A stretch of DNA of 64,000 nt from Demequina flava (lineage in GTDB: Bacteria > Actinomycetota > Actinomycetes > Actinomycetales > Demequinaceae), in NCBI RefSeq assembly GCF_000975035.1, contig NZ_BBRA01000002.1, positions 186,001 through 250,000 on the forward strand, in the 5' to 3' direction. Position 1 is the first letter of the stretch; each line of letters opens with the position of its first letter. Below, one piece after another: positions 49,116-56,941 of this stretch. The notes under the pieces are model-generated. The model did not search any database. It saw only the letters and a list, made by a program, of their open reading frames with translations, and was not told where the DNA came from. The position numbers were made by a program, and so were the translations under genes.

Positions 49116-49236
49116 GCGCGTTCCCTCTAACCTGTTGGCCGCGCAAGCCCCTCAGCGTGTGCGGCTAGCCATCTTCCTGCGCAACATACATCGACAACGG
49201 CTTGAGGCCTAGCCCGAAGTGACTCATTGCACAGCG

Positions 49237-50106
49237 CTATGCGCGAGCGGCTAACTCAGCGCTCAGCGCATTACCCATGGCATCCAACGGAGCCTCGCGC
49301 CCCGTCATGAGCCGCACCTGCTCCCCTGCCTGGTGCAACAGCATGCGCGTGCCGTCAACGAACGTTCCGCCCAGGTCGCCCCACGCGGCACCAAGCTCCG
49401 TCACGATCGGTGAGTAAACAGCGTCGAGCAAGACAGCATCGGCCGGAATTGCCTGCCCTCGCTCACGCAACGCGGCCGCCACGAGAGAACCCACAGAGCC
49501 CGGCACTGTCGACACAACGGCCTGAGCGGTCGCGAGAAAATCCGGTGCCGACTCAAAGTCCACGAAGCGAGGCTCCACGCCCATCTTCGTGGCCGCGCGC
49601 AGCAGGCCACCCGCACGGGCACGGTTTCGCACCACCACGACGGGACGCGTCACCCCCAGGCGCCCCAGAGCGGCCATCGCAGACGTCGCCGTCGCTCCCC
49701 CGCCAATGATGACCGCCTCGCTCGCCTCGGTCACGGCACCCTCGGCGAGCGCCGCCACCACGCCATGGACGTCGGTATTGGCACCCACGAGCTGGCGGCC
49801 CGCCCCGACGGGCTGGATGAGCACGGTGTTCACTGCGCCAACGAGCTTAGCCATGGACTCCACAAAGTCGAGCATCGGCACCACGGCCACCTTGAGCGGC
49901 ATGGTTAGGCTGAGCCCGCTCCAGGAGTCGTCCATCCCGGCAATGAAGTCCGCCAGGGTGTCCTCGGTGACCTCGTGTGCGCTGTACAGCCACGGCAGTC
50001 CCAGGGACTCGTAAGCAGCCCGGTGAAGCACCGGGGACAGCGAATGCTCGATAGGACTACCGAGCACCGCCGCCTGCCTAGCGGCTGAAGCGCTCACGCG
50101 GGTCAC
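49237..50106 (-). CDS. aroE: Shikimate dehydrogenase
   Basis: A 289-residue NADP-dependent enzyme. VLGSPIEHSLSPVLHRAAYE binds shikimate; SLTMPLKVAV holds the catalytic Lys; GAVNTVLI, GANTDVHG and IIGGGATATSAMAAL complete the site and nucleotide fold. It overlaps mltG by 4 bases, giving the actinobacterial order alaS-ruvX-mltG-aroE. In related genomes aroE is followed by aroC; here the pilus locus lies between them. Confidence 0.95.
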   Translation of the reverse strand: MTRVSASAARQAAVLGSPIEHSLSPVLHRAAYESLGLPWLYSAHEVTEDTLADFIAGMDDSWSGLSLTMPLKVAVVPMLDFVESMAKLVGAVNTVLIQPVGAGRQLVGANTDVHGVVAALAEGAVTEASEAVIIGGGATATSAMAALGRLGVTRPVVVVRNRARAGGLLRAATKMGVEPRFVDFESAPDFLATAQAVVSTVPGSVGSLVAAALRERGQAIPADAVLLDAVYSPIVTELGAAWGDLGGTFVDGTRMLLHQAGEQVRLMTGREAPLDAMGNALSAELAARA

Positions 50107-51248
50107 TCGTCCGGGTCAGCGGTGGCGTCCTCGTTCTCCGCGATCCACGCGTCGAGCTCGGCGTCGTTGGCCAAGTGCTCGTCGTAGGTCGTGGCGTACT
50201 TGGTCTCGCCAGTTTCGAGGTTTACCGTCACGAAGTAGATGTAATCGGTGTCCGCGGGGTTGACCGCAGCCTCGATGGACGCTGCACCAGGAGCCGCAAT
50301 GGGGCCCGGGGGCAATCCAGTGTTCTGGTACGTGTTGTACGGGCTGTCGACGTTCAGTTCTTCCTGCGTCGCGAATGCGCCCTCACCCGGCACCACGTAC
50401 TTGACGGTGGAGTCCATCTGCAGCGGCATGTCGATCTCGAGACGGTTGTAGACCACCGAGGCGATCAGCGGGCGGTCCTCATCGAGGCGCGCCTCCATCT
50501 CAACAATCGAGGCAACCGTGAGGATGTCCTCCCAGTCCGCGTTGGCCACACCGTTTTGGTCAAGGACCTTGATGGTCTGCGCGACCATCGTCGACAGAAC
50601 CTCGACAGGCTCGACGTTCGGGTTGAACGTGTACGTGGCGGGGAACAGCCATCCCTCGATGTTGTCCTCGGCTTCTTCTGGCAGGCCAATCGCCTCGTGG
50701 TCCTCAGCGACTTCCTCGACCTCTTCGACCGAGTAATCGATCAGGTTCGCGATCGCCTGGTAGTAGTAATCGACGGTCTTGCCCTCAGGGATCGTGATGC
50801 GCAATTCGTCACGGTTCGCGGGGTCAAGCAGCGCGTCAACGGCGAATTCCGCCTTCATCTCGCGCTGCAGGAAGTAGTAGCCCGACTGGATCGCGCTAGC
50901 GTCAGGGTTCGCGGTGTACGCCTCGACGAACGCATCGACCGATGCCACGACGCCAGCCTCGTAGAGGACCTCGCCGATCTCGGTTCCGGACATGCCAGGC
51001 TCAATGACGACCTGCACAACGCCCTGACCGGCGCCCTCATAGTCGGCAGCCTCGTTGCTACCGCTGGGGCCTTCAAAGCTGTTCACAAAGTTGTAGGCAA
51101 TGCTCGAGCCCACGGCCAGCAACACCACGGCCACGGCGACCGCGATCAGCGTGAAACGACGGCGCTTTTGGCGTTGCTTCTGACGTTGCAGACGACGCAT
51201 GTCTAGCGTCGTCGTGGTCGTCGTCTCGTTCTCGAAGAAGTCAGTCAT
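50103..51248 (-). CDS. mltG: Endolytic murein transglycosylase MltG
   Basis: A 381-residue single-pass membrane protein of the YceG family that cuts nascent glycan strands. After a basic cytoplasmic head (RRLQRQKQRQKRRR) and one helix, a LysM-like part is followed by the catalytic domain with Glu in SIVEMEARLDEDRP and DSTVKYVVPGEG. A Thr-rich run lies near residue 10. I chose the ATG at 51248 with AAGGGTG upstream. It overlaps ruvX and aroE. Confidence 0.93.
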   Translation of the reverse strand: MTDFFENETTTTTTLDMRRLQRQKQRQKRRRFTLIAVAVAVVLLAVGSSIAYNFVNSFEGPSGSNEAADYEGAGQGVVQVVIEPGMSGTEIGEVLYEAGVVASVDAFVEAYTANPDASAIQSGYYFLQREMKAEFAVDALLDPANRDELRITIPEGKTVDYYYQAIANLIDYSVEEVEEVAEDHEAIGLPEEAEDNIEGWLFPATYTFNPNVEPVEVLSTMVAQTIKVLDQNGVANADWEDILTVASIVEMEARLDEDRPLIASVVYNRLEIDMPLQMDSTVKYVVPGEGAFATQEELNVDSPYNTYQNTGLPPGPIAAPGAASIEAAVNPADTDYIYFVTVNLETGETKYATTYDEHLANDAELDAWIAENEDATADPDE

Positions 51249-51708
51249 CGTCACCCTTGCGTGAAATCACCTGGGATACCTTACCCAAGTTTCCGCGCTG
51301 TTCCGTTTCTAGAGCTGTCTCGAGGATCACGACAGCGGCGGCCTGATCGATCACCTCGCGTTGTTGCTTTGCGTTGCGACCGGCCTGGCGCATAGATGCC
51401 GAGGCGGTCGCGGTTGAGAAGCGTTCGTCCACCAAACGCACAACGGCGTCGGTTCGTTCCGCCAGTTCCTGACCAATGCTCATGGCGTCTTCAGCCGACG
51501 GCCCCAGTTCACCCGACAACTTGCGAGGAAGCCCCACGAACACCTGCGTGGCAAACCGCTCATCAACGATCGCGAGCAGCTCGTCGACGGCCTTGGGCGT
51601 GCGCTTCACCGTTGTCACGGGGAAGGCGAGCCGCCCTTCGGGGTCGGAGGCAGCGACGCCGATGCGGACCGAGCCCACATCGACGCCGAGGCGCACTCCC
51701 CTATCCAC
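51241..51708 (-). CDS. ruvX: RNase H-fold nuclease RuvX/YqgF
   Basis: A 155-residue protein of the RuvX/YqgF family, implicated in pre-16S rRNA 5' maturation. RLGVDVGSVRIGVAASDPEG starts the RNase H fold; VFVGLPRKLSGELG and LVDERFSTATAS carry the conserved Asp/Glu positions, and VIDQAAAVVILETAL ends it. It overlaps alaS by 8 bases and mltG by 8 bases, showing tight coupling. Confidence 0.93.
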   Translation of the reverse strand: MDRGVRLGVDVGSVRIGVAASDPEGRLAFPVTTVKRTPKAVDELLAIVDERFATQVFVGLPRKLSGELGPSAEDAMSIGQELAERTDAVVRLVDERFSTATASASMRQAGRNAKQQREVIDQAAAVVILETALETEQRGNLGKVSQVISRKGDDD

Positions 51709-54361
51709 GTGCTGCGAGAGCGTCGCGAATCGCTACGAGTGCGTCGGGAATCTTGGCTGCATCCTGGCCGCCACCCTGGGCGAGGTCCGGCTTGCCGCCA
51801 CCACCACCACCGAGGGTCTGCGCGGCGACCTTCACGAGGTCGCCGGCCTTGACGCCAAGGTCGCGAGCAGGTCCGTTCGTGGCGATCACGATTTGCGGTT
51901 TGCCATTGAATGCGGCCGATGCTGCCACCACTGTGGGGGCAGCGTCACCGAGGCGTGAGCGGACGTCCGTCACGAGCGTGCGCAGGTCATCCGGATTAGA
52001 GGCGTTCACCGACTCGTGAGCGACGAGCTTCACGCCGCCCACGTCCGTAGCGGTGTCCACAAGTTGGCCTGCCACCTGCTGCATGGCCTGCTGACGGTAC
52101 TGCGTCAGCTGCTTCTCAGCGTCGGACAGACGGTTCAGAAGCGAGCCGATGCGGTCGCTGAGTTCGTCCGGACGGGCCTTGAGCGTGGTGGTGAGCTCGT
52201 TGACGATGGCGCGCTCGGCTGCCAACTGGCTGAAGGCATCGGCTCCCACCAATGCCTCGATGCGACGTGCACCAGAGCCGACCGAGCCCTCGCTCGTCAC
52301 GCTCAGCAGGCCAATCTGCCCCGAGTTCGCGACGTGCGTTCCTGCGCACAGCTCGCGGGAGAACGGTCCGCCGATCTCGACAACACGGACGCGGTCGCCA
52401 TACTTCTCGCCAAACAGCGCCATCGCACCGAGCGACCGGGCGTCGTCAAGGCTCATCACGTTGGTCGCAACGGGAAGCTCTTCGCGAATCGCACGGTTGG
52501 CGATGCCCTCGATCTCCTCGCGGGCCATGCCAGAGATGCCCTGGCGCCACGCGAAGTCGAGACGCATGTAGCCGGGCTTGTTGTACGAGCCGGCCTGGGT
52601 CGCATCCTCGCCGAGAACCTCGTGGAGCGCTGCGTGAATCAAGTGCGTCGCCGAGTGGGCCTTGGACGCCAGGTGACGGTTGGTGAGGTCGACCTCCGCG
52701 GAGACCTGGTCCCCGGTGGAGACTTCGCCCTCTTCGACGGTCACGGTGTGCACAATGACGTCGGCAATGGGCTTCTGTACGTCGATCACGTTCAGCGTCG
52801 CGTGCGCGCCACGAATCTGACCGGTGTCAGCGTCCTGGCCGCCGGACTCCGCGTAGAACGGGGTCTCGGTCAAAATGATCTCGACCGTGTCGCCAGTCTG
52901 AGCGACCGGCACGGACACGCCGTCCTTGATAACCGCGGCGATGGTGGTGCCGAGCGCCAACTCGTCATAGCCGCGGAAGACTGTGGGCTCCAGGTGCTGG
53001 TACACCGAGACGTCTGCGTGGCCGCCCTTCTTCGCCTTGGCATCGGCCCGGGCCCGCTCCTTCTGCTCGGTCATGAGCGAGCGGAAGCCCTCCTCGTCAA
53101 CGGTAACGCCCTGCTCGTGCGCCATCTCGAGGGTGAGGTCGATCGGGAATCCGTAAGTGTCGTGGAGCTTGAATGCGTCTTCGCCACCCAGCGACTTCTT
53201 GCCGGCCTTCTTGGCGTTGCCCACTGCGGTGTCGAAGATCGTGGTGCCGGACGTCAGCGTACGGCGGAAGGCGTCCTCTTCCGCGGTCGCGACGTTGAGG
53301 ATCTTGTCGATCTTTTCGCCGAGCTCGGGGTAGGACGGCTTCATCGACTCATACGAGGTGTTCACGAGCGACTCGATCGACGGGTCCTGGACTCCCAGCA
53401 GACGCATCGAGCGAACCGTGCGGCGCAGCAGACGGCGCAGCACATAGCCGCGGCCCTCGTTGCCGGGGACGATGCCGTCGTGGATCAGCATCATCGAGCT
53501 GCGCACGTGGTCGGCGATGACGCGTAGGCGAATGTCGTCCTCGGCGTCAGCCTTGTACTCCTTGCCAGCGAGCGCTGCGGCCCGCGCGATGACGGGGAAA
53601 ACCTCGTCGATCTCGTACATGTTGCCCACGCCCTGCTTGAGGTACGCGATGCGCTCCAGCCCGGCGCCGGTATCGATGGCCTTCTGGTCGAGCTCACGGA
53701 TCAGCGGGTAGTCCTTGCCGGAACCGGGTCCGCGCAGGAACTGGTCGAACACCAGGTTCCAGATCTCGAGATAGCGGTCGCCGCCGGGGTCTACGTTGCC
53801 GCCGACAGCCTCGGGACCAAACTCGGGGCCGCGGTCGTAGTGCCACTCGGCGCACGGGCCTGCGGGCCCGGGCTGGCCGGTGTCCCAGAAGTTCTCTTCA
53901 CGCTCGAGGTGGACGACGTGCTCGTCCGGAACGCCGATGTTGCGTAGCGCTGAATGCGCCTCGTCATCGTCCTTCCAGGTCGTCACCCACAGGCGCTCGG
54001 GATCCAGGCCGTACTTGCCGTCGGCCTCAGAGCCCGTCAGGAGCTCCCACGCGAAGTCGATCGCGCCTTCTTTGAAGTAGTCACCAAAGGAGAAGTTGCC
54101 CAGCATCTGGAAGAAGGTGCCGTGACGGGTAGTCTTGCCGACCTCTTCGATGTCCTTAGTGCGGATGCACTTCTGCACGCTCGCGATGCGCGAGTGGGGC
54201 GCCTCTTCCGTTCCAATGATGTACGGAATGAAAGGAACCATGCCGGCCACGGTGAACAGCAGCGACGGGTCGGGAGACACCAGCGACACGCTGGGCTCGA
54301 TGTGGTGGTCCTTCGACTCGAAGTAGTCGATCCAACGCTGCCTGACATCAGCCGTGCGCAT
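51701..54361 (-). CDS. alaS: Alanyl-tRNA synthetase
   Basis: An 886-residue class II synthetase. The aminoacylation domain begins MRTADVRQRWIDYFESKDH; the editing domain has the metal ligands HSATHLIHAALHEVL and ELCAGTHVANSG; the C-terminal C-Ala domain ends GGGGGKPDLAQGGGQDA. I placed the start at 54361, where GGAGGACAAG precedes the ATG and homologues begin, rather than the open frame from 54409. It stands downstream of rpsD with its own 224-base upstream region. Confidence 0.97.
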   Translation of the reverse strand: MRTADVRQRWIDYFESKDHHIEPSVSLVSPDPSLLFTVAGMVPFIPYIIGTEEAPHSRIASVQKCIRTKDIEEVGKTTRHGTFFQMLGNFSFGDYFKEGAIDFAWELLTGSEADGKYGLDPERLWVTTWKDDDEAHSALRNIGVPDEHVVHLEREENFWDTGQPGPAGPCAEWHYDRGPEFGPEAVGGNVDPGGDRYLEIWNLVFDQFLRGPGSGKDYPLIRELDQKAIDTGAGLERIAYLKQGVGNMYEIDEVFPVIARAAALAGKEYKADAEDDIRLRVIADHVRSSMMLIHDGIVPGNEGRGYVLRRLLRRTVRSMRLLGVQDPSIESLVNTSYESMKPSYPELGEKIDKILNVATAEEDAFRRTLTSGTTIFDTAVGNAKKAGKKSLGGEDAFKLHDTYGFPIDLTLEMAHEQGVTVDEEGFRSLMTEQKERARADAKAKKGGHADVSVYQHLEPTVFRGYDELALGTTIAAVIKDGVSVPVAQTGDTVEIILTETPFYAESGGQDADTGQIRGAHATLNVIDVQKPIADVIVHTVTVEEGEVSTGDQVSAEVDLTNRHLASKAHSATHLIHAALHEVLGEDATQAGSYNKPGYMRLDFAWRQGISGMAREEIEGIANRAIREELPVATNVMSLDDARSLGAMALFGEKYGDRVRVVEIGGPFSRELCAGTHVANSGQIGLLSVTSEGSVGSGARRIEALVGADAFSQLAAERAIVNELTTTLKARPDELSDRIGSLLNRLSDAEKQLTQYRQQAMQQVAGQLVDTATDVGGVKLVAHESVNASNPDDLRTLVTDVRSRLGDAAPTVVAASAAFNGKPQIVIATNGPARDLGVKAGDLVKVAAQTLGGGGGGKPDLAQGGGQDAAKIPDALVAIRDALAARG

Positions 54362-54405
54362 CTTGTCCTCCATGATCGGTGGGCTGTAAATGCCCAGATG
54401 AGAGC

Positions 54406-54414
54406 GCATCGGCC
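54406..54414 (-). repeat. GGCCGATGC motif in the alaS upstream region
   Basis: A non-coding copy of the over-represented 9-mer (GCATCGGCC on plus), 45 bases upstream of the alaS start. Non-coding copies like this one, 56801-56809 and 60535-60543 show that the motif is not explained by protein sequence. Confidence 0.7.
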
Positions 54415-54521
54415 CTCACGAAATCTTCCCTGCGCAAGCATGGCACTAACGCCCGCGCATCCGCCCCTCACACGCCACGCACGTGTCGTGTTGGGGAGGG
54501 GTCGGACCCTAAGTATGACAA

Positions 54522-54559
54522 AACCGCCGGGTCCCGACCAATGTCGGAGCCCGGCGGTT
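54522..54559 (-). terminator. rpsD terminator
   Basis: AACCGCCGGG (54522-54531) pairs with CCCGGCGGTT (54550-54559), and the loop holds a second stem CCGAC/GTCGG. Read on the minus strand the stem runs into TTTTG. It lies 26 bases past the rpsD stop, so it ends the rpsD transcript and isolates alaS. Confidence 0.88.
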
Positions 54560-54585
54560 AAGTGCGTGGTGCCAGTATCTATCGC

Positions 54586-55212
54586 TTAGCGCGCGTAGTA
54601 CTCAACAACCATCTGAACTTCGCAGGTCACGGGGACCTCGGCGCGCTTGGGGCGGCGGACCAGCTTGGTGGTCAGCTTCTCCAGCGAAACGTCGATGTAG
54701 TCCGGGACCTCGGGCAGCACGTCGCGGTGTGCACCGGCGGCGGCAGCCATGTAGGGCTCCATCGTGACGGCCTTGGGCTTGACCTGAATGGTCTGACCCG
54801 GCTTCACGCGGAACGAGGGGCGGTCAACGATCTTGCCGTCCACGAGGATGTGGCGGTGCAGAACCGACTGGCGGGCCTGCAGGATCGTGCGAGCAAAGCC
54901 CGAACGAAGAACCAGGGCGTCAAGACGCATCTCGAGGAGCTCGACAAATGCCTCACCTGTCAGACCCGGCTCGTGGCGGGCCTCTTCAAAGGTGCGGGTC
55001 ATCTGCTTCTCGCGAAGACCGTACTGGGCGCGAAGACGCTGCTTCTCGCGCAGACGAACCGCGTAGTCGCTTTCCTTGCGACGTGCGGTACGACCGTGCT
55101 CACCCGGGGGGTACGGACGCTTCTCGAAGTGCTTGACTGCCTTGGGCGTCAGGGCGATGCCCAGGCTGCGCGACAGGCGAACCTGGCGACGTGCCTTCTG
55201 TACTGAAGTCAT
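54586..55212 (-). CDS. rpsD: 30S ribosomal protein S4
   Basis: A 208-residue primary 16S rRNA-binding protein. KRPYPPGEHGRTARRKESDY and the S4 RNA-binding domain (LEMRLDALVLRSGFA, HRHILVDGKIVDRPSF) are clear. No zinc cysteine motif is present, so it is the zinc-free form. The ATG at 55212 has AAGGAAATC directly upstream. In this lineage rpsD is a single gene apart from the alpha operon. Confidence 0.97.
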   Translation of the reverse strand: MTSVQKARRQVRLSRSLGIALTPKAVKHFEKRPYPPGEHGRTARRKESDYAVRLREKQRLRAQYGLREKQMTRTFEEARHEPGLTGEAFVELLEMRLDALVLRSGFARTILQARQSVLHRHILVDGKIVDRPSFRVKPGQTIQVKPKAVTMEPYMAAAAGAHRDVLPEVPDYIDVSLEKLTTKLVRRPKRAEVPVTCEVQMVVEYYAR

Positions 55213-55361
55213 GATTTCCTTCACAGTTGAGCGCGCGCGGATGCGCGACCAACAATGGTTGTAATTTGCTGAGTTCGCGGAGACAGCAGCCAACCGTCCG
55301 CGAGGGCTCAATAATGTTACCAGGTTCGCCGCCTGAAGACCCGCATGTACTGCTGGGCGCG

Positions 55362-56711
55362 TCAGTCGCGGCCGAGCATCTCCCGGATGCGGCTCAGCCG
55401 GTCCGTCACGGTCCGCTCAAACCCGAACTCCGTAGGAGTGTAGTAGCGGGAGCCGCGCAGGGCCTCGGGCAGATACTCCTGGTGCGCAACGCCCCCGTCG
55501 GCGTCGTGCGAGTACTGATATCCCTCACCATGGCCGATGCTCTTGGCACCCGAGTAATGCGCGTCACGTAGGTGCTCGGGCACCACGCCAGCCTTACCTG
55601 CACGCACGTCAGCGATGGCGGCGTCAATGGCAACGTATGAGCGGTTCGACTTGGGGGCCGTCGCCAGATACGTCGTGGCCTCTGCAAGCGGAATTCGGCC
55701 CTCCGGCATGCCGATGAAGTTCACGGCGTCCGCCGCTGCCTGGGCGATTACGAGCGCCTGCGGGTCGGCCATGCCGATGTCTTCTGCGGCAAGTATCACT
55801 AGGCGGCGGGCCAAGAACCGAGGGTCCTCCCCCGCGACCACCATGCGCGCCAAGTAGTGGAGGGCTGCGTCAACATCCGATCCACGGACCGACTTGATGA
55901 AGGCGCTGATGACGTCGTAGTGCTGATCACCCGACTTGTCGTAGGCCACAAGCGCTGAGTCCATGGCCCGCTCGGTGAGTTCCGCTGTGATGACGGGAAC
56001 GCTCTCCCCCGGCTCAGTTCCGGCGGCCAATGCCGCATCAGCGACGGCCTCCAGGAGCGTGAGTGCCTTCCGAGCATCGGCCCCAGCGACCCGAAGCATG
56101 TGGTCGCGCGCCTCGGGTGCCAACCCGACCTTGCCCGCCAGGCCCCGGTCGTCCTCGACCGCGCGATCGAGCAAGGCCCCCAGGTCCTCGGAGGCCAGCG
56201 GCTGCAACGTCAGCAAGAGCGATCGGGAAAGGAGCGGGCCAACGACGGAGAAGCTCGGGTTCTCTGTGGTCGCACCGATCAACGTTACCCAACGGTTCTC
56301 CACCGCCGGCAACAGTGCGTCCTGCTGGGTGCGCGTGAAGCGGTGAATCTCATCGACAAAGAGGACCGTCTCGCGCTCTCCAGTCGCGATGCGACGCTTC
56401 GAGTCCTCGATGACGCCGCGCACATCCTTGATTCCGGCCGTGACCGCGGACAGCTCCACGAACCGGCGCGAACCGGCGACCATGTACGCGAGGGTGGTCT
56501 TGCCGGTCCCGGGTGGTCCCCACAGGATGACCGACGTTGCAGGCGCGCTATCCCCCACCAAGCGGCGAAGAGGCGAGCCGTCCGTCAACAGGTGGGACTG
56601 GCCGACGACCTCGTCGAGTTCCCGTGGGCGCATCCGTACTGCGAGCGGAGCGTTGGGACCGGGCTCAGGTACGCCGCGGCCGGTGCGCTCGGTCGACTCG
56701 AACAGATCCAT
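55362..56711 (-). CDS. rarA: Replication-associated recombination protein RarA (MgsA)
   Basis: A 449-residue AAA+ ATPase of the RarA/Mgs1/WRNIP1 family that acts at stalled forks. Walker [20 protein letters not shown], Walker [20 protein letters not shown] and sensor [12 protein letters not shown] are intact; the C-terminal part has the tetramerisation region and [19 protein letters not shown]. It lies 149 bases from rpsD. It is divergent from the MMPL transporter. Confidence 0.95.
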   Translation of the reverse strand: MDLFESTERTGRGVPEPGPNAPLAVRMRPRELDEVVGQSHLLTDGSPLRRLVGDSAPATSVILWGPPGTGKTTLAYMVAGSRRFVELSAVTAGIKDVRGVIEDSKRRIATGERETVLFVDEIHRFTRTQQDALLPAVENRWVTLIGATTENPSFSVVGPLLSRSLLLTLQPLASEDLGALLDRAVEDDRGLAGKVGLAPEARDHMLRVAGADARKALTLLEAVADAALAAGTEPGESVPVITAELTERAMDSALVAYDKSGDQHYDVISAFIKSVRGSDVDAALHYLARMVVAGEDPRFLARRLVILAAEDIGMADPQALVIAQAAADAVNFIGMPEGRIPLAEATTYLATAPKSNRSYVAIDAAIADVRAGKAGVVPEHLRDAHYSGAKSIGHGEGYQYSHDADGGVAHQEYLPEALRGSRYYTPTEFGFERTVTDRLSRIREMLGRD

Positions 56712-56800
56712 GCCGCAAGCCTACGTCCCACCTCTGTCATCGCTCACCGCCCAAACCCAACCCAACCCAACACAGCATCGGCGCGCTCCAACCCATCGCA

Positions 56801-56809
56801 GCATCGGCC
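56801..56809 (-). repeat. Intergenic GGCCGATGCT motif
   Basis: A perfect copy of the over-represented motif in the non-coding region between rarA and the divergent transporter. A near copy with one mismatch lies at 56774-56782. A short direct repeat of CAACC units (56751-56771) precedes it. Confidence 0.7.
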
Positions 56810-56838
56810 CCCCGCACTCTCCGCGCGTGCAGTCGGTG

Positions 56839-56882
56839 CTCGATTCGTTCATTCTCGGAAAGTCGAGAATGAACGAATCGAG
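56839..56882. repeat. 19-bp perfect inverted repeat upstream of the MMPL gene
   Basis: CTCGATTCGTTCATTCTCG (56839-56857) and its exact complement CGAGAATGAACGAATCGAG (56864-56882) flank a 6-base spacer GAAAGT. It lies 59 bases before the transporter start in a divergent region, where neither gene needs a terminator. It could be an operator for a dimeric repressor or an RNA hairpin in the 5' leader; no regulator gene is adjacent. Confidence 0.6.
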
Positions 56883-56941
56883 GTGGCTCCTCCCCTGAAG
56901 GCGTCACATGCCGGACACCAGGTGTCCCTAAACTTGCCGCC

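Noticed and set aside
52016..53527. 503-residue plus-strand open frame opposite alaS
   Set aside because: Lies wholly within alaS on the other strand; Arg/Leu/Val-rich translation with no motif.
54362..54585. T-box leader upstream of alaS
   Set aside because: The only strong hairpin is the rpsD terminator pointing into the gap; no T-box bulge sequence (TGGNACCGCG) seen.
56751..56771. Short CAACC direct repeats, possible CRISPR or microsatellite
   Set aside because: Only four to five imperfect units without spacers; no cas genes.
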